From contig NZ_JBHLXE010000105.1 of assembly GCF_042432445.1 (NCBI RefSeq), positions 39,059-103,058 on the forward strand: DNA of 64,000 nt, read 5' to 3'. Shown here in pieces: positions 36,487 to 45,380 of the stretch (within the stretch, counting starts at the first letter, position 1; the number at the start of each line of letters is the position of its first letter). Source of the stretch: Thorsellia kenyensis (GTDB lineage: Bacteria > Pseudomonadota > Gammaproteobacteria > Enterobacterales > Thorselliaceae). The notes beneath the pieces are model-generated. The model saw nothing but the letters and a program-made list of their open reading frames with translations. It had not been told where the DNA came from and did no database searches. The position numbers and the translations under genes were made by a program.

Positions 36487-37671
36487 ATGGAACAAACATG
36501 GCGCTGGTTCGGACCTAAAGACCCTGTCAGCTTACAAGATATTAGGCAAGCTGGAGCTACGGGTATCGTTACAGCTTTGCACCATATTCCAAATGGTGAA
36601 ATATGGTCAATAGAAGAAATATTAACTAGAAAAAATTTAATTGAAGAAGCTGGTCTTGTTTGGTCTGTAGTCGAGAGTGTCCCTGTACATGAAGAAATTA
36701 AAACACAGACAGGTAATTTTCACATTTGGATTGAAAATTATAAGCAAACACTAGTTAATTTATCACAGTGTGGTATTAAAACGATTTGCTATAATTTTAT
36801 GCCAATTCTTGATTGGACAAGAACTGATTTAGGATTTAAATTAGAAAATGGCGCTAAGGCATTAAGATTTGACTATCATGCATTTGCAGCTTTTGAGCTT
36901 TTTATTTTAAAAAGACCAGGTGCTGAAAATTCTTATTCGAAAGAAGATTATGACAAAGCAAGCATCTATTTTAAACAATTAACAGAAACTGAGGTAAAGA
37001 CACTAACTAATAATATCATTGCGGGATTACCTGGTTCTGAGGAAGGGTATACACTTCAAGAATTTCAATCTGCATTAGATACTTATCATCATATCGATGC
37101 TTCTCTTTTAAGAAAACACTTATTCTATTTTCTTAACGAATTAATGCCAGTTTGTGAGAAAGAAAATATCCGCATGGCAATTCATCCTGATGATCCCCCA
37201 TATCCTATATTGGGTCTGCCTAGAATAATATCTACACAGGAAGATGTAAAATTATTGCTTGATGCAGTCCCAAGCACACAAAATGGCATTACCTTTTGTG
37301 TTGGTTCATATGGAGTCAGAGCGGATAATGATTTACTTGGAATGATAGAAGCATTTAAGGAAAGAATTTACTTTGTTCATTTAAGATCAGTGAAAAGAGA
37401 AGCAGATCCTAGATGTTTTTATGAAGCGGGCCATCTAGAAGGAGATGCCAATATGTACCACATAATTAAAGCACTCTTGGACATCGAAAAAAATAGGCAA
37501 AAGAGTGGCGATCTTATTCTTATTCCTTTTAGACCAGACCATGGTCACCAAATGATTGATGATTTACACAAAAAAACCAATCCTGGTTATTCATGCATTG
37601 GCAGATTAAAAGGATTAGCAGAATTACGAGGAATTGAATATGCTATTAATCAATCTTCCTTATTAAGCTAG
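36487..37671 (+). CDS. uxuA: D-mannonate dehydratase
   Basis: Dehydrates D-mannonate to 2-keto-3-deoxygluconate, the step between uxuB and kdgK. From ATG 36487 it has 394 residues, the exact E. coli length, beginning MEQTWRWFGP. AAAGGA ends 7 bp before this ATG but only 1 bp before the upstream ATG at 36481, so 36487 is the better start. Family blocks: QAGATGIVTALHHIPNGE, VESVPVHEEIK, CYNFMPILDWTRTDL, MAIHPDDPPYPILGLPRI, CVGSYGVRADNDL and RPDHGHQM. It completes the pathway, since uxuA is not in the minus-strand operon. Confidence 0.96.
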   Translation: MEQTWRWFGPKDPVSLQDIRQAGATGIVTALHHIPNGEIWSIEEILTRKNLIEEAGLVWSVVESVPVHEEIKTQTGNFHIWIENYKQTLVNLSQCGIKTICYNFMPILDWTRTDLGFKLENGAKALRFDYHAFAAFELFILKRPGAENSYSKEDYDKASIYFKQLTETEVKTLTNNIIAGLPGSEEGYTLQEFQSALDTYHHIDASLLRKHLFYFLNELMPVCEKENIRMAIHPDDPPYPILGLPRIISTQEDVKLLLDAVPSTQNGITFCVGSYGVRADNDLLGMIEAFKERIYFVHLRSVKREADPRCFYEAGHLEGDANMYHIIKALLDIEKNRQKSGDLILIPFRPDHGHQMIDDLHKKTNPGYSCIGRLKGLAELRGIEYAINQSSLLS

Positions 37672-37882
37672 TTTTAATAGAGTGAAATGCCAAACACAAT
37701 GAATATGTAACAACCCACCTAACAGTAAGTTATTTACTTGTAGAATCTCTTGCAGAGATAACTAAATGAAATATCTCTGCAAAGTATTAAATTCTATACA
37801 AACTACTTATGGATTTTTAATTAATTTTTAATATCACTCACTACAAGAGTCCATCAGTCCCCACTCAGATACAGTCAAGCAA

Positions 37883-39115
37883 TTACTTTTTCACAGATTT
37901 AATAGCAATTAAGGCAAATAACATCGCAATAAATGCGCATCCACTCATGGTCAACACCATAGGCCAGACACTTTGGGTGTGCACTCTTGCTAATAACATC
38001 CCAACCAGGGCAGCAACCCCAAACCGAAATGTCCCTGTTAATGAGGAGGCGGTACCTGCAAAATTAGGAAATTTATCCATAATCATGGCCATTGCGTTTG
38101 AATTGACCATCGCTAAGCTTCCCACAAAACCAGATATACAAAAAACAAAATAGATAAATGGAAATTTAAGCCAAGCAGCAATAATGAGCAATAAACCCAT
38201 AGATGCTTGTAACGATATTCCGATACAAAACATTTTAAATACCCCTACATGTTTTACTAAACGGGTATTCGTTATATTAAGTAACATCATACAAAGCACA
38301 TTCAAGCCAAAATAGTAACCAAAATGTGCTTCGCTTATACCAAATTGTCCAATATAAACGCTAGAGCCCGCAGTAATAAATGCAAACATACCTGCAAATG
38401 AGAAGGCTGTAGTTAAAATAAAAAAGAAAACTGCACGATTTGTTACAATGGCATAAAAATTTTTTCGAATATGCCTTAAACTAAATCGCTGCTTATTTTC
38501 AGGTTTAAGCGTTTCCTTAATATATAAAAAAGAGACGAAAAGAGTAACAACAGACAACGTACCTAATACCCAAAATATTGCCTGCCAATTAAACCATAAT
38601 AAAATCCACCCCCCTAATAAAGGGGCAGTTAATGGCGCGATATTACTTACTAAAAGCACCATAGAAAACATTCTTGAGAATTCTTTATTCTCATATATGT
38701 CCCTTAATAAGGCATTGATGACCACTGCAGCAGAGGCTGCAACAAAGCCATGGAAAAATCGTAAAAGGATCAATTGTTGAATGCTGGAAACAAATCCGCA
38801 AATAATTGATATCAAAGCAAAACTTAATATACCATAAATAATGATGGGACGTCGCCCTATACTGTCTGAGATAGGACCATATATCAGTTGCCCTAAAGCA
38901 AATCCTAAAATATAGCTACTTAGTGTTATTTGGACATGCCCATCGGTTGTTTGAAAAAACTTAGCCATAGCCGGTATAGCTGATAAATAGAGATCAACAG
39001 CTAAAGGCATTAACATAGAAATTATGCCTAAAAGCAGAACAAATCGTTTCTTGCGAAAAAATTCAACGTCCTTGTTATTGGGCTCAATTTGCTGGGAGGA
39101 AGAATTCATTATCAT
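37883..39115 (-). CDS. Bcr/CflA-type MFS drug efflux protein
   Basis: A 12-helix major facilitator of 410 residues. The DHA1 motif A is GQLIYGPISDSIGRRPIIIYG after the second helix, and the Bcr/CflA features DLYLSAIPAMAKFF (first helix) and LLGGWILLWFNWQAIFWVLG are present. Members export bicyclomycin, sulfonamides or chloramphenicol; the substrate here is unknown. It is alone, convergent with uxuA across 211 bp that hold an 11-bp hairpin (37750-37760/37772-37782), and divergent from ltaE. Confidence 0.87.
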   Translation of the reverse strand: MIMNSSSQQIEPNNKDVEFFRKKRFVLLLGIISMLMPLAVDLYLSAIPAMAKFFQTTDGHVQITLSSYILGFALGQLIYGPISDSIGRRPIIIYGILSFALISIICGFVSSIQQLILLRFFHGFVAASAAVVINALLRDIYENKEFSRMFSMVLLVSNIAPLTAPLLGGWILLWFNWQAIFWVLGTLSVVTLFVSFLYIKETLKPENKQRFSLRHIRKNFYAIVTNRAVFFFILTTAFSFAGMFAFITAGSSVYIGQFGISEAHFGYYFGLNVLCMMLLNITNTRLVKHVGVFKMFCIGISLQASMGLLLIIAAWLKFPFIYFVFCISGFVGSLAMVNSNAMAMIMDKFPNFAGTASSLTGTFRFGVAALVGMLLARVHTQSVWPMVLTMSGCAFIAMLFALIAIKSVKK

Positions 39116-39316
39116 AAAGGCCTTTTATGCAAATAAATCAAAAAACTTGAAAAAACAGATGAAATTAACCTGTCTCCACATAAATATTTACCTAATAAGA
39201 TTCGTATTTACCAGGGTTTAAGGTGCATTCTGTACAACAAATATCGTGTCTTCAAGCCCTTTTAATGGTAAATTACTCCTCAAATATAACGATTAAACAG
39301 AGTACTGGAGAAAAAA

Positions 39317-40330
39317 ATGATAATTGATTTAAGAAGCGATACAGTAACCCGTCCTTGTAATGATATGCGTCAAGCCATGGCAAATGCTGTTGTTGGAGAC
39401 GATGTATATTCTGATGATCCCTCAGTTAATCAACTACAAGAAACACTGTGCAAATTAACCCAAAAAGAAGCGGCATTATTTATGCCCTCTGGTACACAAT
39501 CTAATCTTGTGGCTATCTTATCACATTGCCAGCGAGGTGAGGCATTTATCGTAGGTTCTGATGCACATATTTTTAAATATGAGGGGGGAGGAAGTGCAGT
39601 GTTAGGAAGTACATTACCTACGGCACTTCCTCAATCTGCGAATGGTCAGATAGAATTTGAATTAATTAAAAAAAGCATAAAACCCAAAGATATTCATTTT
39701 GCCCCAATGGCACTACTTTGCTTTGAGAATACATTCAATGGTCGAGTCGTTGACTTAACGTATCAGCAGGATGTTTGTCATTGGGCAAAATCGACCCATG
39801 GCTTAAAAACGCATCTTGATGGTGCTAGAATCTTTAATGCATCTATTGAGACAGGTATAGCAATTCATGATCTCGTATCATGTTACGACTCTGTATCAAT
39901 TTGTTTATCTAAAGGTTTAGGGGCTCCTGTCGGATCAGTATTATGTGGTAGCAAAGATTTTATTGCACGAGCTCGGTCTTGGAGAAAAATGCTTGGTGGT
40001 GGCTTGCGTCAAAGTGGAGTACTTGCAAGTGCAGGCTTATATGCTTTAGATCATAACGTGGAACGTTTAAAAGAAGATCATCTGCATGCAGAATTACTCG
40101 CTAAGTTACTTATGGAAAAAGGCTTTCATCTTGAAGGTAACCAAGCACATACAAACATGCTCTTTATTGATGATACAGAAGAAAAGTTGCAAAAGTTACA
40201 TCAATTGATGGAGAAAAATGGCATTTTGATAGGATACTATGGTAGTGGAACACAATTGCGATTAGTTCTTCACAAAGACATCAACGAAGTAAAATTTCAG
40301 CATATCATGAAAGTAATAAGCGGATATTAA
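39317..40330 (+). CDS. ltaE: Low-specificity L-threonine aldolase
   Basis: A PLP enzyme that cleaves L-threonine and L-allo-threonine to glycine and acetaldehyde. It has 337 residues (333 in E. coli). The family start IDLRSDTVTRP and VGDDVYSDDPSVNQLQ are seen, with ALFMPSGTQSN, HLDGARIFNA and the PLP-binding Lys in ICLSKGLGAPVGSVL. GGAG precedes the ATG. A good terminator follows directly, so it is a single-gene unit. Confidence 0.94.
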   Translation: MIIDLRSDTVTRPCNDMRQAMANAVVGDDVYSDDPSVNQLQETLCKLTQKEAALFMPSGTQSNLVAILSHCQRGEAFIVGSDAHIFKYEGGGSAVLGSTLPTALPQSANGQIEFELIKKSIKPKDIHFAPMALLCFENTFNGRVVDLTYQQDVCHWAKSTHGLKTHLDGARIFNASIETGIAIHDLVSCYDSVSICLSKGLGAPVGSVLCGSKDFIARARSWRKMLGGGLRQSGVLASAGLYALDHNVERLKEDHLHAELLAKLLMEKGFHLEGNQAHTNMLFIDDTEEKLQKLHQLMEKNGILIGYYGSGTQLRLVLHKDINEVKFQHIMKVISGY

Positions 40331-40346
40331 TTAAGTTAATCCGACT

Positions 40347-40369
40347 AGGCCTCATCGTAGGCCTTTTTT
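40347..40369 (+). terminator. Intrinsic terminator after ltaE
   Basis: AGGCCT at 40347-40352 pairs with AGGCCT at 40359-40364 around a 6-base loop, followed by a T tract to 40369. It lies 17 bp after the ltaE stop. Confidence 0.8.
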
Positions 40370-40414
40370 AATGCTTTTAAAATCAGACACCTTAAAATAC
40401 TGGTAAAAAAACGA

Positions 40415-41155
40415 CTAATAATCTGAAAGATAGGCTCTTATTCTTTTCACCGCTTGACTATGCAACTGGCACACCCTTGATTCTCCTACATTAAGTACGG
40501 CGCCGATCTCTTTGAGATTAAGATCTTCTTGGTAGTAAAGATGAAGTACCATTTTTTCTTTTTCGGGTAGGGTTTCTATCGCTTCAATCACTTGTGTTTT
40601 TAGTTCATCTCCCATAAGAGATTTTAATGGATTTTGCTGTTCTTGCTCAAGTTCAATAGAAGCGGCTGCATCGATGATGGTTTCTTCATTTTCATCTTGC
40701 CACTCTTCATAGTCAATGATTTGGGTATTATTTGTGTCTTGAAGCATTTTCCAATACTCTTCTAACGTAATCCCTAAGTATTCTGCGACTTCAACTTCTG
40801 AGGGTTGCCTTAGTAGCAATTGCTCTAATTTATTAATCGCTTTAGCAATATCTCGAGCATTACGTCTAACGCTTCTAGGAGCCCAATCTCGACTTCTAAG
40901 TTCATCTAACATGGAACCTCGGATTCTTTGAACTGCATATGTACTAAAGGCTGTTCCATGTGAAGAGTCAAATTTATCTAGCGCATCTAATAGCCCAATT
41001 GCCCCTGCTTGAATAAGATCGTCTAATTGAACAGAGGCAGGTAAACGTACTTGGAGTCGGAGGGCCTCTTGTCTGACAAGAGGGGCAAATTGTTCCCACT
41101 GTGCCCTTTTGTTCATAGAACCTGAAGAATTGTATAGATCAGCTTTATACATCAC
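40415..41155 (-). CDS. fliA: FliA, flagellar sigma factor sigma-28
   Basis: Directs RNA polymerase to class 3 flagellar and chemotaxis promoters. The 246 residues (239 in E. coli) carry region 2 (EALRLQVRLPASVQLDDLIQAGAIGLLDAL, then AFSTYAVQRIRGSMLDELRSRDWAPRSVRRNAR), region 3, and region 4 (LPEKEKMVLHLYYQEDLNLKEIGAVLNVGESRVCQLHSQA). The start MMYKADLYNSSGSMNK aligns with E. coli; ATG 41155 or 41152 are equivalent. No flagellar gene (fliC, fliD, fliZ, flgM) is near it, so it is displaced from its usual cluster. Confidence 0.95.
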   Translation of the reverse strand: MMYKADLYNSSGSMNKRAQWEQFAPLVRQEALRLQVRLPASVQLDDLIQAGAIGLLDALDKFDSSHGTAFSTYAVQRIRGSMLDELRSRDWAPRSVRRNARDIAKAINKLEQLLLRQPSEVEVAEYLGITLEEYWKMLQDTNNTQIIDYEEWQDENEETIIDAAASIELEQEQQNPLKSLMGDELKTQVIEAIETLPEKEKMVLHLYYQEDLNLKEIGAVLNVGESRVCQLHSQAVKRIRAYLSDY

Positions 41156-41383
41156 TTTTACCTAATATTAAAACCTTAGTGCGATTAAATCGGTTTAAAC
41201 TAACATAAAATCATGTGAACTATTTTAACTATCTAACACCCAATAGGTACTGAGTATAAATATTTGAGACAACTTACCTGCGAATTACCCCATTAAACTA
41301 AATAAAACATATTGTTGTTATAATACACTCAAAATCATAATTTGGCTATGTAAAGAAAAGATTAAATGGGCACAATAAGTCAA

Positions 41384-41437
41384 AAAGCAAAAAAAAGGCA
41401 AAAAAAAGGCAAAAAAAATGGCGCACTAAGTGCGCCA
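41384..41437 (-). terminator. lpp terminator with three successive T8 tracts
   Basis: A 7-bp GC-rich stem (GGCGCAC at 41420-41426, GTGCGCC at 41430-41436, loop TAA) lies 20 bp after the lpp stop. On the minus strand it is followed by T8, then GCC-T8, then GCC-T8: a tandem repeat of an 11-bp unit at about 41384-41418. This is a strong terminator with an unusually multiplied tail. Confidence 0.85.
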
Positions 41438-41457
41438 AAAAAACATTTAAAAGAATC

Positions 41458-41673
41458 TTATTTAACGTAAGATTTCTTTTGCATGTTGTCTAAACGATCG
41501 TTAGCACGTTTAGCTTCACCTAAAGCTGCATCTAATTGGCCGCTGATAGCAGTTAATTGACCAGAGATACCGTCAACTTTAGATTCGATTGCATCAACAC
41601 GTGAGTTAGAAGCACAACCAGCAAGAACTGTAGAAGCTAAAACGATAGCACCTAAAACGATTTTACGATTCAT
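41458..41673 (-). CDS. lpp: Major outer-membrane (Braun-type) lipoprotein Lpp
   Basis: An abundant lipoprotein that links the outer membrane to peptidoglycan as a trimeric coiled coil. The 71 residues have a signal peptide with lipobox LAGC (Cys20), giving a 52-residue mature chain against 58 in E. coli. The coiled-coil part is one heptad shorter between Cys20 and the RANDRLDNM segment, and one residue is gained near the end. The C-terminal Lys that is joined to diaminopimelate is present (SYVK). GAGGATG lies upstream; a GATAAT -10 is visible near 41740. A strong terminator follows. Confidence 0.93.
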   Translation of the reverse strand: MNRKIVLGAIVLASTVLAGCASNSRVDAIESKVDGISGQLTAISGQLDAALGEAKRANDRLDNMQKKSYVK

Positions 41674-41893
41674 TATTACATCCTCTAAAAAAAAATTAAT
41701 TTAAATTATTTCCATGTAGCGATACTATTATCGCAGGTATCACATAAAAAAGAAATAATTTTCTATGTTTTATTTTACGCTTTTTAAGTAATCTAAAACC
41801 CAATCAGTTTTGAAGATAATTAAAATGCTTACTGATACCTTTCTCTATTCTACACCTTGTTACATATAAAAACAAACATCTATTCATGTTTTT

Positions 41894-43309
41894 TTAATCT
41901 AAAACATGGACTGAGGCTGTATTCGTTGTTCCTTGGGGTACTAAAGCACCAGAAACCATCACCACAACGTCACCTCTTTGAGCTAGACCTGAACTCACAG
42001 CCATTTTTTTTCCTAAATGATAAAAATCATCGGTAGAGTCAATTTTGTCTGTGATCATAGGTATAACGCCTTTGCATAAGGACAGCTGACGTGCAGTCGT
42101 AGGATTCGTTGTCAGCGCTAATATCATTGCATGTGGAAAATACTTACGTATAGACTTAGCAGATTTTCCACCTTCAGTGGCAACCACAATTAGAGATGCA
42201 TCTAATGTTTCAGCTGTTTCAACTGCCCCGAGACACACAGCTTCGGTAATACGTAATTTTTTTCCTGGTGCTCTAATGTCTACACGCATCGGCATAATTC
42301 TATCTGTACGCTGACAAATTGTAGCCATCGTTGTAACCGCTTCAAGAGGATATTTACCCTTAGCACTTTCCCCAGATAGCATCACCGCATCCGTTCCATC
42401 TATCACCGCATTAGCAACATCCCCTGCTTCAGCACGTGTTGGACGAGGGTTTTTAATCATTGAGTCCAGCATTTGAGTTGCAGTAATAACAATTTTACGC
42501 GCTGCATTACATTTTTCAATCATCATTTTCTGAGCAAAAATGACTTCCTCTACAGGAATTTCCACACCTAAATCACCTCGAGCAACCATGATACCATCTG
42601 AAACTTCTAAAATTTCATCAAAATTGTTTAGCCCCTCTTGGTTTTCAATTTTAGAGATAATTTTAATATGTTGACCACCATTTTTATCAAGGTGCTCTCG
42701 CATTTCTAGCACGTCAGCTTTCTTACGAATAAAAGATGCTGCAATGTAATCAACGTTTTGTTCACACCCAAAAATAAGATCATTTTTATCTTTTTCAGAT
42801 AAGGCAGGTAAATTAACAGTGACGTTAGGTAAATTGATCCCTTTATTTTCTCCAAGTTCACCCGCATTTAATACTTCACAAATCACTTCTGTTGGGGTTA
42901 ATTCAATCACTTTCATACCAATTAAACCATCATCAACCAGCACAGTATTACCCACGCTGAGATCTTTGGCAAATCCAGAATAAGTTACAGCGACTTTTTC
43001 ATTATTACCGATGACTGAACTGTCCGTAGTAAAAGTAAATCTTTGACCAGGGACCAGAGCAACATCTCTCCCCTCTTCTAGCTTAACTGTTCTTATTTCA
43101 GGCCCTTTAGTATCTAATAAAATAGCACCTAGAGTATTTTTTTTAGCTAAAATCGCCCTAAAATTCTTAATTCTCTGACCATGCTCTTCATAATCACCAT
43201 GAGAAAAATTTAAACGCATTACATTCATACCGGCATCAATTAATTTGCCAAGCATCTCTTCAGACTCGGTTTTTGGACCTATCGTACAAACAATTTTAGT
43301 TTTTTTCAT
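41894..43309 (-). CDS. pykF: Pyruvate kinase I
   Basis: Converts phosphoenolpyruvate and ADP to pyruvate and ATP. It has 471 residues (470 in E. coli PykF). Blocks: KTKIVCTIGPKTESEEML, NVMRLNFSHGDYEEH, ILLDTKGPEIRT, ISKIENQEGLNNFDEI with the catalytic Lys and metal Glu, MVARGDLGVEIP, ITATQMLDSMIKNPRPTRAE and VMLSGESAKGKYP. It is closer to the fructose-bisphosphate-activated type I than to PykA. The neighbour lpp is the same one as in E. coli (pykF-lpp order), a conserved pair. Confidence 0.96.
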   Translation of the reverse strand: MKKTKIVCTIGPKTESEEMLGKLIDAGMNVMRLNFSHGDYEEHGQRIKNFRAILAKKNTLGAILLDTKGPEIRTVKLEEGRDVALVPGQRFTFTTDSSVIGNNEKVAVTYSGFAKDLSVGNTVLVDDGLIGMKVIELTPTEVICEVLNAGELGENKGINLPNVTVNLPALSEKDKNDLIFGCEQNVDYIAASFIRKKADVLEMREHLDKNGGQHIKIISKIENQEGLNNFDEILEVSDGIMVARGDLGVEIPVEEVIFAQKMMIEKCNAARKIVITATQMLDSMIKNPRPTRAEAGDVANAVIDGTDAVMLSGESAKGKYPLEAVTTMATICQRTDRIMPMRVDIRAPGKKLRITEAVCLGAVETAETLDASLIVVATEGGKSAKSIRKYFPHAMILALTTNPTTARQLSLCKGVIPMITDKIDSTDDFYHLGKKMAVSSGLAQRGDVVVMVSGALVPQGTTNTASVHVLD

Positions 43310-43736
43310 TTTTAGTCACTCTGTTATAGTTAAATCAAAAAAGATAGTTCTGATAATTCACTAAATGCATTATAAGGAATTTATTTACTATTATAAAGCA
43401 TGAAGAGGAAGAAAGCTTTTCTTTCTGAGTATAAATGGCCTTAAGTTGCTTTAAGTCACTTTATCCTATTTTGCTCACAAAAACATTGTACAACTTTAGT
43501 ATCAACTATCGAATAATGGCAATAAATAAGCGATGAGGTATATTTAAAAGAGATAGGCAGATATAAAAATATGCATCCTAGAACGATTTTTACTAAAAGT
43601 AACACTATGCATAACCTAAAATGAGTAAAATTGTGACTTATTCAACTGTAATTTTACTATACCACTTATCAAATAATTTCAGGATTATTTAATAGCTAGG
43701 TTATAACTTGTTGAGCCTAATTTAGAAATGAATTTT
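43310..43736. other. Gene-free gap upstream of pykF
   Basis: About 430 bp without a credible gene on either strand. The part next to pykF should hold its promoter, but I see no clear -35/-10 pair or Cra-type site. It is AT-rich, with frequent stops. Confidence 0.5.
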
Positions 43737-43775
43737 TAGATTGGTACTTTGTAGATTGGTACTTTGTAGATTGGT
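43737..43775. repeat. 15-bp tandem repeat abutting the 3' end of tRNA-Val
   Basis: TAGATTGGTACTTTG occurs twice (43737-43751, 43752-43766) followed by a partial copy TAGATTGGT (43767-43775) whose last bases are the CCA end of the tRNA gene. Read on the tRNA strand, each unit carries an extra ACCA. Slippage that copied the tRNA 3' flank is the simplest origin. Confidence 0.85.
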
Positions 43776-43848
43776 GTGTCTAAGTGGACTCGAACCACCG
43801 ACCCCCACCATGTCAAGGTGGTGCTCTAACCAACTGAGCTATAGACAC
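43772..43848 (-). tRNA. tRNA-Val (anticodon GAC)
   Basis: A 77-base tRNA with encoded CCA. The acceptor stem GTGTCTA pairs fully with TAGACAC. The D arm AGCTCAGTTGGTTAGAGC, the anticodon stem CCACC/GGTGG with loop TTGACAT and the T-loop GGTTCGAGTCC are clear. It closely matches E. coli tRNA-Val(GAC). It is a single gene. Confidence 0.96.
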
Positions 43849-44004
43849 TTATTAATTGTTACAGACACTATGATAGCAATTATTTTTTTTCGTGCAACTT
43901 ATTTTAATAAATCATTAGTCTGAACGCCTAATAAATAACCTTAACGACCCGAAGATACAGAAATTAATAGAAGTCATCGGCTAGCATTTTCATCCAGTAC
44001 AAGA

Positions 44005-44550
44005 TCAGATATCGTTATTTATATGATTTAAGGTACGTTCCTGTTTTTCAGCTTTTCTTTCTTTACGCCTTCTTTTAAAAAAATCACTCAAAAGTTGCTG
44101 GCATTGTGCCTGTAAAACTCCGCCTTGAACCTCAATATAATGATTCAGATTCTCTTGAGTGAAAATATCAATAAACGAACCTGCGGCCCCTGTTTTCATA
44201 TCATAAGCACCGAAAACCACTCGCTTTACTCGTGCATGGATAAGCGTCCCTGCGCACATGATACAAGGCTCCAGCGTCACATAAAGCGTAGTCTCTAAAA
44301 AACGATAATTTTTGATGTTTTGTCCTGCTTTTCTTAAAGCAATCACTTCAGCATGGGCTGAAGGATCGTGAGATAAAATCATTTGATTGTACCCAGCTGC
44401 AACCAATGCATTATCAGCAACCAGAACTGCTCCTACCGGAATTTCATTAAGTGACTGGGCAATCAAAGCCTGTTCATAAGCTTTTTGCATCCAATAGCTA
44501 TCTAAATTAACGTTCTCGTCGGCTAAATTAGGGGCTAAAGTGAGGCTCAT
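44005..44550 (-). CDS. tadA: tRNA-specific adenosine deaminase TadA
   Basis: Deaminates the wobble adenosine of tRNA-Arg(ACG) to inosine; essential in most bacteria. The 181 residues carry the zinc site His66-Ala-Glu68 in DPSAHAEVIAL and Cys96/Cys99 in EPCIMCAG. The C-terminal KRRRKERKAEK tail is basic, as in the family. Its start overlaps the dapF stop by 4 bp, suggesting translational coupling in an lptM-dapF-tadA transcript, an order that differs from E. coli. Confidence 0.95.
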   Translation of the reverse strand: MSLTLAPNLADENVNLDSYWMQKAYEQALIAQSLNEIPVGAVLVADNALVAAGYNQMILSHDPSAHAEVIALRKAGQNIKNYRFLETTLYVTLEPCIMCAGTLIHARVKRVVFGAYDMKTGAAGSFIDIFTQENLNHYIEVQGGVLQAQCQQLLSDFFKRRRKERKAEKQERTLNHINNDI

Positions 44551-45371
44551 AGTGTGATATATCCGTCGTAAACTATCTCAGCAGGTCCAGTCATATAAAG
44601 AGGATGACCTTCTCCCTGCCATTCAATCACAAGTTCTCCGCCCAAAAGTTTTACGGTTACTTTGTTAATAAGTTCACCTTGCAAAATACCTACTGCTACA
44701 GCAGCACAAGCACCGCTCCCGCATGCTTTGGTTTCTCCCACCCCTCGCTCAAACACTCGAAGGGCAATGCTATCTTTTGTCAATATTTGCATAAACCCAA
44801 CATTTACTCTATCAGGGAAACGCTCATGTAATTCAATGCTTGCACCTAATGACTCTAAGGGAGCCTTATCTATATCATCTACCGTCAGAACACAATGAGG
44901 ATTTCCCATAGAAACTGCACCACAAAAAACTGTTTTATCATCTACTCTCAAAAGATACGTCTTTTCTTGTTTTATGGCTTTAAATGGAATCAATGCGGGA
45001 TCGAAAATAGGTGCTTGCATATCTACTTTAACATGACCATTAGATAGAATTGATAACACCATTTTTCTATTTTGTGTCGATACACTGATAGTATTACTTT
45101 TGATGAGTCCTTTATGTTGAACAAATCGAGCAAAACAACGAGCACCATTACCACATTGGGCGACCTCTGATCCATCGGCATTAAAAATGCGATAATGGAA
45201 ATCCACATCTGGTTCATAAGGAGGCTCAACTAATAAAAGTTGATCAAAACCTACTCCAAGATGTCTATCTGCTAGATGTTTAATCGTTTGTGGAGTAAGA
45301 AATACATTTTGAGTTACGGCATCAATAACCATAAAATCGTTACCTAGCCCATGCATCTTTGTAAATTGCAT
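44547..45371 (-). CDS. dapF: Diaminopimelate epimerase
   Basis: Interconverts LL- and meso-diaminopimelate for lysine and peptidoglycan synthesis. It has 274 residues, the E. coli length. The two catalytic cysteines are Cys73 (AQCGNGARC) and the second one in TKACGSGACAAV. Other blocks are KMHGLGNDFMVID and GNPHCVL. It begins 9 bp after lptM and overlaps tadA. Confidence 0.97.
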   Translation of the reverse strand: MQFTKMHGLGNDFMVIDAVTQNVFLTPQTIKHLADRHLGVGFDQLLLVEPPYEPDVDFHYRIFNADGSEVAQCGNGARCFARFVQHKGLIKSNTISVSTQNRKMVLSILSNGHVKVDMQAPIFDPALIPFKAIKQEKTYLLRVDDKTVFCGAVSMGNPHCVLTVDDIDKAPLESLGASIELHERFPDRVNVGFMQILTKDSIALRVFERGVGETKACGSGACAAVAVGILQGELINKVTVKLLGGELVIEWQGEGHPLYMTGPAEIVYDGYITL

Positions 45372-45380
45372 ATTCAGAAT

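Noticed and set aside
41384..41418. Short tandem repeat considered as a CRISPR-like array
   Set aside because: The 11-bp units have no spacers and form the tail of the lpp terminator. No CRISPR array or cas gene was seen in the window.
43741..43923. Plus-strand 60-codon open frame
   Set aside because: It overlaps the tRNA-Val gene and its flanking repeat; spurious.
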